This document shows positions 33,823-41,852 of a stretch of DNA of 64,000 nucleotides, piece by piece. The first letter of the stretch is position 1. Every line of letters starts with the position of its first letter. The DNA is from Pseudomonas sivasensis (GTDB lineage: Bacteria; Pseudomonadota; Gammaproteobacteria; Pseudomonadales; Pseudomonadaceae), in assembly GCF_013778505.1 (NCBI RefSeq), contig NZ_JAAOWU010000012.1, positions 62,001-126,000 of the forward strand, in the 5' to 3' direction. Made by a program: the position numbers and the translations under genes. Under the pieces are notes generated by a model, which saw only the letters and a list, made by a program, of their open reading frames with translations, was not told the origin of the DNA and ran no database searches.

Positions 33823-35298
33823 TCAGAAGGGATAGGTCGGCGGCGTGTTTTTTACGGTGACCCATTGCCACTGGGTGTACTCGTCCCAGTCGGCCGGCCC
33901 ACCCACGCTGCCGCCATTGCCCGAGGCGCCGCGCCCGCCGAAGGGGTTGATGCATTCGTCCGCCACGGTCTGGTCGTTGATGTGCAGCAGGCCGCAATCA
34001 AGTCGTTCGCCAATGGCCATGGCGCGCCCCACCGAGGGTGAAATGATCGCCGCCGAAAGCCCGTACTCGGTGCGGTTGGCCAATTCGATGGCCTCCTCGT
34101 CCGTGGCAAAACTGACCACCGTGGCCACTGGGCCGAACACTTCGTCCTCAAAGGCGCGCATGCCCGGCCGTACGCCACTGAGCACGGTGGGCTGGTAGAA
34201 CAACCGGTCGTATTCGCCGCCCGCTTCCAACCGCGCGCCGGCTTGCAGGCTGTCGCTGACTATCTCGTGCACGCGCTGCAATTGGCGTTGATTGATCAAT
34301 GGGCCGAGCGCGGCCTCACCCCGGGCGGCGTTGCCCACGGTGAGCGCCCGGGCCTTTTCCACCAACTTGCGCGTCAGGCTGGCGGCGATGGATTCATGGA
34401 CCAGAATCAACCCGGTCGCCATACAGATTTGCCCTTGATGCAGCCAGGCGCCCCAGGCGGCATTGCTTGCGGCCAGGTCGAGGTTGGCGTCTTCGAGAAT
34501 AATCAACGGGTTCTTGCCGCCCAGTTCCAGCGCGACTTTTTTCAGGTGCCGACCGGCCACCTCGGCGACTTTGCGCCCCGCTGCCGTGGAGCCCGTAAAC
34601 GCGATCATCCGCACATTGGGGTCGCGGCACAGCGCCTCACCGGCCGCTGCGTCGCCGGGCAACACGTGCAGCAGGCCCTTGGGCAAGCCTGCTTCTTCGA
34701 AGAGTCGGGCAATGAGAAAACCACCGCTGACCGGCGTCTGTGGGTCAGGCTTGAGCACCACCGCATTGCCCGCCGCCAAGGCCGGCGCCACCGAGCGCAG
34801 TGACAGTATCAGCGGGAAATTGAACGGTGAAATTACCCCAACCACGCCATGGGGCTGGCGCCGAGCATAGGACAATCGCCCCGCCGCACTGGGCAGCACC
34901 ACTCCGTGGGGTTGAGACAACAAGCCCGCCGCCTGATGCAGCAGCACAATCGCCTCGCGCACTTCGTGTTCGCCCTTGAACAGCGCGCCCCCGGTTTCCC
35001 GCGCGACGTACAGCGCCAGTTCGGCGAAAGACTGCTCGGCGACGTCGGCCGCCTTGCGAAACACCTCGGCGCGCTCCCGTGGACCGAGTGCGGCCCACGC
35101 CGGTTGGGCCAGGGCCGCGCTGCGACTGGCCAGGGCGACATCGGCCGGGCTGGCCATGGCGCAGCGCAGCAGCGGCTCGCCGGTGGCGGGTTCGATCACG
35201 GGGCTCACGGATCCCGAAGCGGGTATCCAATCGCCGTTAAACAGGCATTCGGACTCAAGGGCCCGCTGTAACAGGTGGGTGGTTTCAGACACTGACAT
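33823..35298 (-). CDS. Aldehyde dehydrogenase, benzaldehyde (XylC/AreC) type
   Basis: A 491-residue NAD-dependent aldehyde dehydrogenase. The cysteine is in HQGQICMATGLIL, the glutamate in ALELGGKNP and the C-terminal INPFGGRGASGNGG is typical of the benzaldehyde dehydrogenase group (XylC, AreC). It is not the CalB type of coniferyl aldehyde dehydrogenase. Upstream lies a sigma-54 -24/-12 promoter, and a XylR-class activator is encoded divergently. Coniferyl aldehyde, vanillin or benzaldehyde are possible substrates; I favour an aromatic aldehyde made by the adjacent CalA. Confidence 0.85.
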   Translation of the reverse strand: MSVSETTHLLQRALESECLFNGDWIPASGSVSPVIEPATGEPLLRCAMASPADVALASRSAALAQPAWAALGPRERAEVFRKAADVAEQSFAELALYVARETGGALFKGEHEVREAIVLLHQAAGLLSQPHGVVLPSAAGRLSYARRQPHGVVGVISPFNFPLILSLRSVAPALAAGNAVVLKPDPQTPVSGGFLIARLFEEAGLPKGLLHVLPGDAAAGEALCRDPNVRMIAFTGSTAAGRKVAEVAGRHLKKVALELGGKNPLIILEDANLDLAASNAAWGAWLHQGQICMATGLILVHESIAASLTRKLVEKARALTVGNAARGEAALGPLINQRQLQRVHEIVSDSLQAGARLEAGGEYDRLFYQPTVLSGVRPGMRAFEDEVFGPVATVVSFATDEEAIELANRTEYGLSAAIISPSVGRAMAIGERLDCGLLHINDQTVADECINPFGGRGASGNGGSVGGPADWDEYTQWQWVTVKNTPPTYPF

Positions 35299-35361
35299 GG
35301 CAACTCCCGGTTCTTGTAATTGTCATCGCCTGCACAAGTGCAAACGCCGCATTTGGCCTTG

Positions 35362-35377
35362 AGCAAAGGCTGTGCCG
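35362..35377 (-). promoter_or_regulatory. Sigma-54 promoter (-24/-12)
   Basis: On the minus strand CGGCACAGCCTTTGCT matches TGGCACGN4TTGCW with two changes and exact ten-base spacing between GG and GC. Transcription would begin about 50 bases before the aldehyde dehydrogenase start. Confidence 0.7.
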
Positions 35378-35487
35378 CTTGCACGTGCTGACGCAGACAT
35401 AAACCGCCGAGGGCTCTGGACCGGGGCCTGACACGTGCCGCCCATTGACCACTCGCCCATCGGCCGCAAAAACCAGGGGCCTGGCAC

Positions 35488-35503
35488 TTGTTCAATTGAT
35501 AAG
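35488..35503. promoter_or_regulatory. Candidate upstream activator site
   Basis: TTGTTCAATTGATAAG matches TTGATCAATTGATCAA, the pattern of XylR/DmpR sites, at 13 of 16 positions. It lies about 125 bases upstream of the sigma-54 promoter, a normal distance for enhancer binding. Confidence 0.55.
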
Positions 35504-35512
35504 GTTATGTTT

Positions 35513-35534
35513 AGTAACTATCTGAGCAGTTACT
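35513..35534. promoter_or_regulatory. Inverted repeat before the sigma-54 activator gene
   Basis: AGTAACT and AGTTACT form perfect seven-base arms around eight bases. It is 34 bases before the activator start codon and could be an autoregulatory site or a second activator site. Confidence 0.4.
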
Positions 35535-35567
35535 CATATCGTTCATTCGCTTTGCAGGGGCATAACA

Positions 35568-37310
35568 ATGACTAACCCCCACAGCGCGCCAGCCACCGCG
35601 CCCTATCATCCGCGCGGCGACAGTCGCCACCTCAGCGACAGCAGCTCGCCGACGCCTGCGGAACTGACCGACTGCCTGTTTTTTTCTCCCGAAGACGGGA
35701 GGATCTGGCTCAACGACCAACGCATGCTGCTGCTGCACAGTTCCTCGTTCGGCGCCCTGCGCAGGGAAGTCATCGAGCGTCTGGGGCTGGAGCAGGCGCG
35801 CGGTCTGTTCACCCGTACCGGCTATGCCTCCGGAGCGCGGGATGCCCGGCTGATCCGCGAGCGCTGGCCAAACGCTGATGCCGCTGCGGTGTTTCGTGCC
35901 GGGACGCACCTGCACACCCTGGAAGGCATGACCAAGGTCGAGCCGCTGCATTTCAAGTTCGACGCCGACTCGGGCTTTTATGAAGGCGAGTTTCTCTGGC
36001 ACCACTCCTGCGAGGCCGATGAGCATGTGGGCGCCTACGGCATCGGCCAGGACCCTGTGTGCTGGACGGAGACCGGCTACGCCATCGGTTTTGTCAGTGG
36101 CCTGTTCGGGCAACTGGTGATCTTTCGCGAAGTAGAGTGCCGAGGCATGGGCCACAGCAGTTGCCGGGTGATCGGTAAGACCGCTGAACAATGGGGTGAT
36201 GTTGAGCAGGACTTGCGCTACCTGAACGTGTCCTCGACCGTCACCCACACCGCCGACGCCTGTGCGCGCCACAGCCCGGTAGACCGCCTTGCCAGCACCA
36301 GCGCACCCCGACCTTTGGTGGGCGCCAGTGCCGCGTTCAACGCAGCAATGCAGGCCCTGCAACGCGTCGCGCAGACGCCCGCCACCGTGCTGATCAGCGG
36401 GGAGTCCGGCGTGGGCAAGGAAATGTTTGCGCGCCAGTTACATCAACTCAGCCGTCGCCACGACAGCCCGTTCGTGGCGCTCAATTGCGCGGCCATCCCG
36501 GACAACCTGATCGAGGCTGAACTCTTCGGGGTTGAACGCGGCGCGTACACCGGCGCCACCCACTCACGGCCCGGGCGTTTTGAACGGGCCCAGGGCGGCA
36601 CGTTGTTTCTGGATGAAATCACCAGCCTCAGCCTGGCCGGTCAAAGCAAACTGCTGCGGGCGTTGCAGGAGCGCGAGATCGAACGCGTCGGAGGCATACG
36701 CGGCATCACGGTGGATGTGCGGGTAGTGGCCGCCACCAATATCGATCTGCGCAAAGCGGTGGCTGACGGCACCTTTCGCGAAAACCTGTTCTACCGGCTG
36801 AATGTCTACCCCATCGCCCTGCCGCCGTTGCGTGAACGCCGCGATGATATCCCGCTGTTGATCAACGCGTTCCTCACCCGCTTCTGCCAGGAGTACGCCC
36901 GTACACCCGTGGGCCTGACCATGCGCGCCCTTAAAGTCCTGCTGCGCTACGACTTCGCAGGGAACGTGCGCGAACTGCAAAACCTGATCGAACGCGGCCT
37001 GATCGCCAGCGACGAAGGCCAGGCCATCGACTTGGTGCACCTGTTTCGCAACGAGCCACTGCCGGCGGATCCGTACGGCCTGGACGACCATGGCAGCCTG
37101 TCAAACACCGCACCTTTGCAGCGCCCAGCACTGCTGGACACCCTTGGGCAGTTGGACCAGGGGTTTTCCATCGAGGGCCTTGAATCACGCCTGATCACCG
37201 AAGCGCTGCAACAGAACGCCGGCAACCTCGCCGCCGCCGCCAGGCTCGTGGGGCTTAGCCGTGCTCAGTTTGCCTATCGGCTGAAGAAGCACCAGCGGCA
37301 ACAGCCTTGA
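35568..37310 (+). CDS. XylR/DmpR-class sigma-54 activator
   Basis: A 580-residue enhancer-binding protein. Residues 30-200 are an aromatic-sensing XylR_N/V4R region with the zinc-type cysteines Cys155, Cys191 and Cys199. Residues about 245-485 are the AAA+ domain: Walker A GESGVGKE at 278-285, GAYTGA (for GAFTGA) at 325-330, Walker B GGTLFLDEI. The C-terminal 45 residues are a Fis helix-turn-helix (NLAAAARLVGLSRAQFAYRL). By analogy with XylR, DmpR and AreR it binds an aromatic alcohol or aldehyde and activates the divergent aldehyde dehydrogenase operon. Confidence 0.92.
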   Translation: MTNPHSAPATAPYHPRGDSRHLSDSSSPTPAELTDCLFFSPEDGRIWLNDQRMLLLHSSSFGALRREVIERLGLEQARGLFTRTGYASGARDARLIRERWPNADAAAVFRAGTHLHTLEGMTKVEPLHFKFDADSGFYEGEFLWHHSCEADEHVGAYGIGQDPVCWTETGYAIGFVSGLFGQLVIFREVECRGMGHSSCRVIGKTAEQWGDVEQDLRYLNVSSTVTHTADACARHSPVDRLASTSAPRPLVGASAAFNAAMQALQRVAQTPATVLISGESGVGKEMFARQLHQLSRRHDSPFVALNCAAIPDNLIEAELFGVERGAYTGATHSRPGRFERAQGGTLFLDEITSLSLAGQSKLLRALQEREIERVGGIRGITVDVRVVAATNIDLRKAVADGTFRENLFYRLNVYPIALPPLRERRDDIPLLINAFLTRFCQEYARTPVGLTMRALKVLLRYDFAGNVRELQNLIERGLIASDEGQAIDLVHLFRNEPLPADPYGLDDHGSLSNTAPLQRPALLDTLGQLDQGFSIEGLESRLITEALQQNAGNLAAAARLVGLSRAQFAYRLKKHQRQQP

Positions 37311-37405
37311 AGGGATTGCCTGAAAATGAGTGCTTTAAATGTTTTATCCGATTAAGTATTTTGCACGGGTACCGAGCCCCCTTTGAATCGTGACCAGGAG
37401 CACCC

Positions 37406-38017
37406 GTGACCGGACTGCGTGAACGTCAGAAAGCCGAACGCCGACAAGCCATCAGCAAGGCGGCCATCGAACTGTTTGAGCGCCAGGGTTTCCAGAACAC
37501 CACCATCGAACAGATCGCCAGCCAGGCTGGCGTATCGGCGCCCACGGTGTTCAAGTATTTCGGCAACAAACAGGAAATCATCCTGGAAATCCTGCACCAC
37601 GCTGATCAACGCGCGATCACCGACACTCGCCGCCTGATCCAGGAAATCGAAGATCCGGTTGACGCGCTGTGCCACCTTGAACGGCTGCTGACCGGCTACG
37701 CCCTGGAAGTCATGCACCCCAGCCTGTGGCGGGAATTGCTGCCACTGATCCTGTTCGGCGGCACCAACGAACTCCCCGCCGGCTATCGCGCGATGAACGA
37801 CGCACTCAGGGCTGAGATCAGCCAACTGCTGCGCGAACTGCAACTGGCCGGCAAGCTACGCCCGCAACTGGACGTGGAAATGGCTGCGTTTTTACTGAAC
37901 GATTACTCACACCTGCAACTGTTCAGACTGGTGAATCAGGAGCACCCGGATATAGAAGCGCACTCCACGCAGGTCAGGCGTATTACGGAGCTGGTGTTTT
38001 ATGGCATGCAGGCCTGA
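37406..38017 (+). CDS. TetR-family regulator
   Basis: A 203-residue TetR protein with a standard N-terminal helix-turn-helix (AIELFERQGFQNTTIEQIAS, then APTVFKYFGNKQEI). The start is a GTG with AGGAG five bases upstream. It lies 95 bases after the sigma-54 activator and before the repeat-rich stretch, with no obvious target gene beside it, so its role is not known. The C-terminal domain is generic. Confidence 0.82.
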   Translation: MTGLRERQKAERRQAISKAAIELFERQGFQNTTIEQIASQAGVSAPTVFKYFGNKQEIILEILHHADQRAITDTRRLIQEIEDPVDALCHLERLLTGYALEVMHPSLWRELLPLILFGGTNELPAGYRAMNDALRAEISQLLRELQLAGKLRPQLDVEMAAFLLNDYSHLQLFRLVNQEHPDIEAHSTQVRRITELVFYGMQA

Positions 38018-38164
38018 CTGAGGGGTTGCCCCCATGAGCATGGTTATCTGCACGATTCTTACAGGTTGACGCCTCACTCTGTGGTGAGCGGGCTTGTCCC
38101 GCGCTGGGGTGCGCAACGGCCTTAGAGCCGACCGGATTTTTGTCTCGTGTCCTCTGGTAACCGC

Positions 38165-38252
38165 GTGGGAGGGGGCTTGCTCCCGATGGCGGTGGGTCAG
38201 TTACAGCTCTGTTGGCTGACACACCGCCATCGGGAGCAAGCCCCCTCCCACA
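38165..38252. repeat. REPIN (paired REP palindromes)
   Basis: GGGAGGGGGCTTGCTCCCGA and its reverse complement flank a spacer of about 35 bases. Same class as the element at 14153-14243 but with CTTGCTCCC in place of CTTGCCCCC. Confidence 0.9.
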
Positions 38253-38288
38253 TTTTGATCTCCATAGATCAGACAGATAGGTCTCAGT

Positions 38289-38321
38289 CTGCTTTTGCTC
38301 TGCTTTTGCCCTGCTTTTGAT
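38289..38321. repeat. Three tandem 11-base units
   Basis: CTGCTTTTGCT, CTGCTTTTGCC and CTGCTTTTGAT follow one another directly. Similar TTTTGATC-rich tracts are common between genes in this species group. Confidence 0.7.
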
Positions 38322-38400
38322 CCGGCCCTTACATCCTCTTCGCTGACGAAGTCAGCGGTCTTTTGATCTGCGCTTTTGATCTTGATCTCAGGCGCCCCAT

Positions 38401-38641
38401 CAAACACGCTGGCCGAACGCAGGCTTGAATCCGTGGGTAACCCGGCAGGACGCCGGGTTAGCCGCGCTGGGCCATGGATGGCCCATCGCGGCGGCCCACG
38501 GATTCAAGCCGGAGTGAGGGCACACCGAGCCTAGGCGAGGTGCCGAGTGTTGGGGCGAAGCGTTTTTGGTTACTTTTTGCGCTCTTCAAAAAGTGACCCG
38601 CTGTAAGAGCGGAACCCATAGCCGCCGTTACCCCAATAACG
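38401..38641. repeat. Structured intergenic repeat, long copy
   Basis: The first 63 bases equal 4502-4564 with one change. A 16-base arm at 38422-38437 pairs perfectly with 38495-38510 and encloses two more hairpins (38439-38460 and 38469-38484). Further stems follow at 38568-38598 (arms of twelve, one mismatch) and about 38624-38641. The whole could fold as a branched RNA or cruciform. Confidence 0.75.
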
Positions 38642-38721
38642 GATATGTACACCGACAAACCGCCATCGCGCTCGAACTCGGTACCCCGGACAGAGCCCGC
38701 ACATCACTGCACCAAACGCCC

Positions 38722-39210
38722 TCAGTAAAACCGATAACACCGAACCACCACCTGATCAGCACTGGGGTAATGCACCAACCCAATAAAACTCGCACGCCCA
38801 AGCCAATCCAACCGCCCCTTCGGCACCTGAAACACCGGCGTGCAGGTACACCGATACTCCGTCTCGGGAATCGGCCACTGCCCCTCACGCTCCAACTGAC
38901 GCCCATACTCCGTCATGTTCAGAACCCCCCGATTACGCAGATTAATCAGCTCTCCCTGATCAGTCCTGAGGCTATAGCGAGCGTCCAGTTGACCCAGCCC
39001 ATCCGGGCGCAGAACAAACAAATCCTCGCCGCCCGCCAGCACCTGACCGCGAATACCTACCCCCTCGAAATCCCCCCCCACAATCGGGTAGTTGCAGCGC
39101 AAACCGTCAACACTGTCGCCCAGCATCACCCCACGCCCTATGGCCACGCGCAACGTCAGCACGCGCTGCAAATTAGGCGCAACGTCCATCAAGTCCAAAT
39201 GCTCACTCAT
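38722..39210 (-). CDS. DUF3237-family protein
   Basis: A 162-residue protein of the DUF3237 (UPF0311) family: YSLRTDQGELINLRNRGVLN and the C-terminal SFIGLVHYPSADQVVVRCYRFY are typical. The fold is a small beta barrel; no activity has been established. The ATG at 39210 has GGAG seven bases upstream; the frame is open to 39240. It is the last gene of the 47376-38722 cluster, 44 bases after the binding-protein gene. Confidence 0.75.
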   Translation of the reverse strand: MSEHLDLMDVAPNLQRVLTLRVAIGRGVMLGDSVDGLRCNYPIVGGDFEGVGIRGQVLAGGEDLFVLRPDGLGQLDARYSLRTDQGELINLRNRGVLNMTEYGRQLEREGQWPIPETEYRCTCTPVFQVPKGRLDWLGRASFIGLVHYPSADQVVVRCYRFY

Positions 39211-39254
39211 GGCACAACTCCAAACCCGGCGCGCACGCACCGGGTCGCAGGGGA

Positions 39255-40358
39255 TCAGCGGTTGGTCTTGATGTTGGTCCAGGTGCGCGTACGGATTCGC
39301 TCGATCGCAGGCGGAATCGGCTCCAGGGCAAACAACGTCTTACGCACTTGCTCCGGCACATACATGTTGGGGTTGTCGCGGATATTGGCGTCTACCAGTG
39401 CAGTGGCGTCCTTGTTCGGGTTGGGGTAGCCGATCTTGTTGCTGATGCGGGCAATCACTTCCGGACGCAGGATGTAATTGATGAACGCATGGGCCTCGGC
39501 CACGTCGGGGGCATTGGCCGGGATCATCATCACGTCCGACCACATCGGCGCGCCTTCCTTGGGCAAGGCCATCTCGACCTTGACGCCCTTGCCGGCGGCA
39601 TCCGCCAATTGCTTGGCCAGCGCGACACCACCGGACCAGCCCACGCCGACGCAGATATCACCGTTGGCCAGGTCCATGCCGTAGCGCGATGAGTTGAAAT
39701 AGGTGATGTAGGGACGGATTTTCATCATCGCCGCCTGGGCCTGCGCATAGTCCTCGCGCTTCTGGCTGTTGGGGTCCAGGCCCTTGTAGTGCAAGGCGAT
39801 GGGCACGATTTCGTTGCCTGCGTCGAGGAAACCCACGCCGCAAGTGGCGAGTTTGGCGAGGTTTTCTTCCTTGAAGATGATGTCCCAGGTGTCAATCTTT
39901 ACGTCGGGCCCCAGGGCCTTGCGCACCTTGTCGACGTTGTAGCCGATCAGCGTGGTGCCCCACAGGTAAGGTGCGGCGTAGCGATTGCCAGTGTCACCCA
40001 CCGCTTCCAGGGACTGCATGAACTGCGGGTCCAGATGCTCCCAGTTCGGCAACTGCTTGCGGTCCAGGGGCTGGACGGCACCGGCGGTGATCAGGTGCCC
40101 CAGGTTGGCAGTGCCGGGGAAGACCACGTCGTACCCGGAGTTGCCCGTCAGCAGCTTGGACTCCATGGTTTCAGCGCTGTCGAACACGTCATAAATCGGG
40201 CGAATACCGGTTTCTTCCTGGAAGCTCTTGAGCACTTCCGGCGGCAGGTATTCGATCCAGTTGTAGATCCGTACGGTCCGTTCTTCCGCCAGGCAAAAGC
40301 CACTGATCAGAAGGGAGGCGACAGTGCCCAGCAAGGTGTGACGCAAAAACCTGTTCAT
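39255..40358 (-). CDS. Polyamine-type periplasmic binding protein (PotF/SpuD-like)
   Basis: A 367-residue type II binding protein with a signal sequence ending near FCLAEE. The mature start RTVRIYNWIEYLPPEVLKSF and the tail typical of PotF/PotD are clear. Such proteins usually serve ABC importers for putrescine or spermidine, but no permease or ATPase gene is nearby. In this cluster it may deliver an amine-bearing substrate to a carrier encoded elsewhere, or act with the quinohaemoprotein dehydrogenase. GGAG precedes the ATG at 40358. Confidence 0.8.
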   Translation of the reverse strand: MNRFLRHTLLGTVASLLISGFCLAEERTVRIYNWIEYLPPEVLKSFQEETGIRPIYDVFDSAETMESKLLTGNSGYDVVFPGTANLGHLITAGAVQPLDRKQLPNWEHLDPQFMQSLEAVGDTGNRYAAPYLWGTTLIGYNVDKVRKALGPDVKIDTWDIIFKEENLAKLATCGVGFLDAGNEIVPIALHYKGLDPNSQKREDYAQAQAAMMKIRPYITYFNSSRYGMDLANGDICVGVGWSGGVALAKQLADAAGKGVKVEMALPKEGAPMWSDVMMIPANAPDVAEAHAFINYILRPEVIARISNKIGYPNPNKDATALVDANIRDNPNMYVPEQVRKTLFALEPIPPAIERIRTRTWTNIKTNR

Positions 40359-40397
40359 GATTAAACACTCCAGCGCGGCCACGATGGCTCGCGGCAC

Positions 40398-41735
40398 TTA
40401 GTAGCGATAGGTGAAATACAATTCCAGCGCGCTGAACCTCTGGTCATCGCCAAAGACTTGCTTGGCAGCGGCCAGTGGCTTGACCCAGTTGTAGGACAGC
40501 GATGTATAGAACGACGGCGTGGGCGTCCAGTCGAGGAAAACCACGCTCTCATCGGCAAAACGCCGGTCACTGACCGCCGCGCCCATGTAGTTCTTCTCGT
40601 CCAGCCAGAACTGATAGTGAATCGTGCCGAGGGTCACGGTGTCGCTGAGGTGGGTCTTGAGCGAGAACTGCTGGACCTTTTCGTTGCTGTTGAACAGCAG
40701 GTAGTTACCGACCACGTCGCCGATAAGCCACGTGCTCCAGTCGACAAAGCCTTTGCTCAGCGGGTCCCAGGCTTTCTGGCGGTTGTCGGTGAGGTTGTCG
40801 TCACCGGAAAAACTCGCGTAGCGGTAGCCGATGATCGGTGTCAGCGGCAGCGTGCTGAAGGCATAGTCGGCCTGGCCATACCAAGCGTTGGCATCGTAGT
40901 CGGCACCCTCGCCGCTGCCGCGCTCAATGGCGTATTCGGCGTTCAGCGTCAGTGCCTGCACACCGGGCACCTTGGCGTTGAGCGCCCTGATGTTGTAGAC
41001 CTGCATCCCGTCACGAAGACGCGGGAATGTGCTGCCTCTGGGGCCCAGGGCATGGACCTTCATGGCCATCGCCCCCAGGGTCACCTGGTCATCGACGTTG
41101 TAATCGAGGTTGACGCCAGTCATGCGGAAGTCGCCCAAATCGTCGTCGGTGCGCAAGGTGAATGCCTGGGATTTGAGTGCGCCATGGTTCCAGGCCAGGA
41201 CCGCCGAATCCTTGAACGCGGTTCGAGGGCCCAGCCAGTAGGCGGCGTCCTTGTACTGGTCGAGGTTGCCGTCCATGACGATGAACCCGGTGCCGATCAT
41301 GTAGTTCTGGCGGCCTGCGGTGAAGGTCCACTCGCCGGCCCGAAAACCAGCGTAGAGCTCTTCAAACGCGGCTTTACCGTCGGAGCTGCGGGTGAAGCCG
41401 CCCGCATCGCCATCGCCGAACGTGCTGGCAGCCACCAGGGAGCCGCCCGCCAGCAGGCTGAAATCGGGCTGCAGCGCGTAGTCAAGTTTGACGCCGGGCT
41501 TGATGTAGAGCTCTTGCCAGTTGATGTTCGCGCCGCCGTTTTTACCGCTGCGTGCATCAACCTGGCCACTGCCAAAGTTAACGCCACGGGTAAACAGCGT
41601 CCCACCACCCGCCGTGAAGTTGACTTCGCCCTTGAGATTGCCGTCCTCAAAGGTGTAGCCCGCCAACGCGACGTGGGTGGTCAGGGGTAAGCCGACCGCT
41701 AAGAGCGCTCGTGAGAAACGCTTGGTGAAAACCAT
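40398..41735 (-). CDS. Outer-membrane beta-barrel porin (alginate-export-like)
   Basis: A 445-residue outer-membrane protein with a signal sequence cut after HVALA and a barrel-type mature part ending LELYFTYRY. Motifs such as LYAGFRAGEWTFTAGRQNYM and QFWLDEKNYMGAA recall the alginate-export/DUF1302-like porin group rather than OprD. The start at 41735 has AGGAG seven bases upstream. A CA motif lies in its leader and another about 100 bases upstream. It presumably admits the substrate of the cluster. Confidence 0.75.
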   Translation of the reverse strand: MVFTKRFSRALLAVGLPLTTHVALAGYTFEDGNLKGEVNFTAGGGTLFTRGVNFGSGQVDARSGKNGGANINWQELYIKPGVKLDYALQPDFSLLAGGSLVAASTFGDGDAGGFTRSSDGKAAFEELYAGFRAGEWTFTAGRQNYMIGTGFIVMDGNLDQYKDAAYWLGPRTAFKDSAVLAWNHGALKSQAFTLRTDDDLGDFRMTGVNLDYNVDDQVTLGAMAMKVHALGPRGSTFPRLRDGMQVYNIRALNAKVPGVQALTLNAEYAIERGSGEGADYDANAWYGQADYAFSTLPLTPIIGYRYASFSGDDNLTDNRQKAWDPLSKGFVDWSTWLIGDVVGNYLLFNSNEKVQQFSLKTHLSDTVTLGTIHYQFWLDEKNYMGAAVSDRRFADESVVFLDWTPTPSFYTSLSYNWVKPLAAAKQVFGDDQRFSALELYFTYRY

Positions 41736-41752
41736 AAGAAGCTCCTGTGGAA

Positions 41753-41763
41753 TTATTGTTGTT
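41753..41763 (-). promoter_or_regulatory. Hfq/Crc CA motif before the porin
   Basis: On the minus strand AACAACAATAA lies directly before the AGGAG ribosome binding site of the porin gene. Confidence 0.65.
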
Positions 41764-41835
41764 ACAGGGCAGTCAATGGCGACGCAGCGCGCCGCCAACA
41801 CCTGGCCTGGGCCAGGTGAATAGAACGCAAGACTC

Positions 41836-41843
41836 TTATTGTT
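41836..41843 (-). promoter_or_regulatory. Second CA motif in the hydrolase-porin gap
   Basis: On the minus strand AACAATAA lies about 100 bases before the porin start, just after the hydrolase stop codon. Confidence 0.4.
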
Positions 41844-41852
41844 GGGCGTGTG

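Larger units (their letters stand above)
38018..38721. other. 704-base repeat-rich gene-free stretch
   Basis: From left to right it holds a REPIN (38165-38252), three 11-base tandem units (38289-38321) with further CTTTTGAT runs up to 38385, and a folded repeat (38401-38641). The last 80 bases before the DUF3237 gene show nothing recognisable. No credible coding frame is present. Confidence 0.75.

Noticed and set aside
33823..35298. CalB coniferyl aldehyde dehydrogenase
   Set aside because: The partner calA suggested it, but the sequence is of the XylC/AreC benzaldehyde dehydrogenase group and differs from CalB in its N-terminal region and active-site surroundings.
35425..35440. Second sigma-54-like sequence on the minus strand (CGGCACGTGTCAGGCC)
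   Set aside because: The -24 part is good, but the -12 part has AGGC where TTGC is expected; the element at 35362-35377 fits better and is nearer the gene.
38289..38385. Short repeats that could be taken for a CRISPR array
   Set aside because: The units are 11 bases and contiguous, with no spacers and no cas genes nearby.
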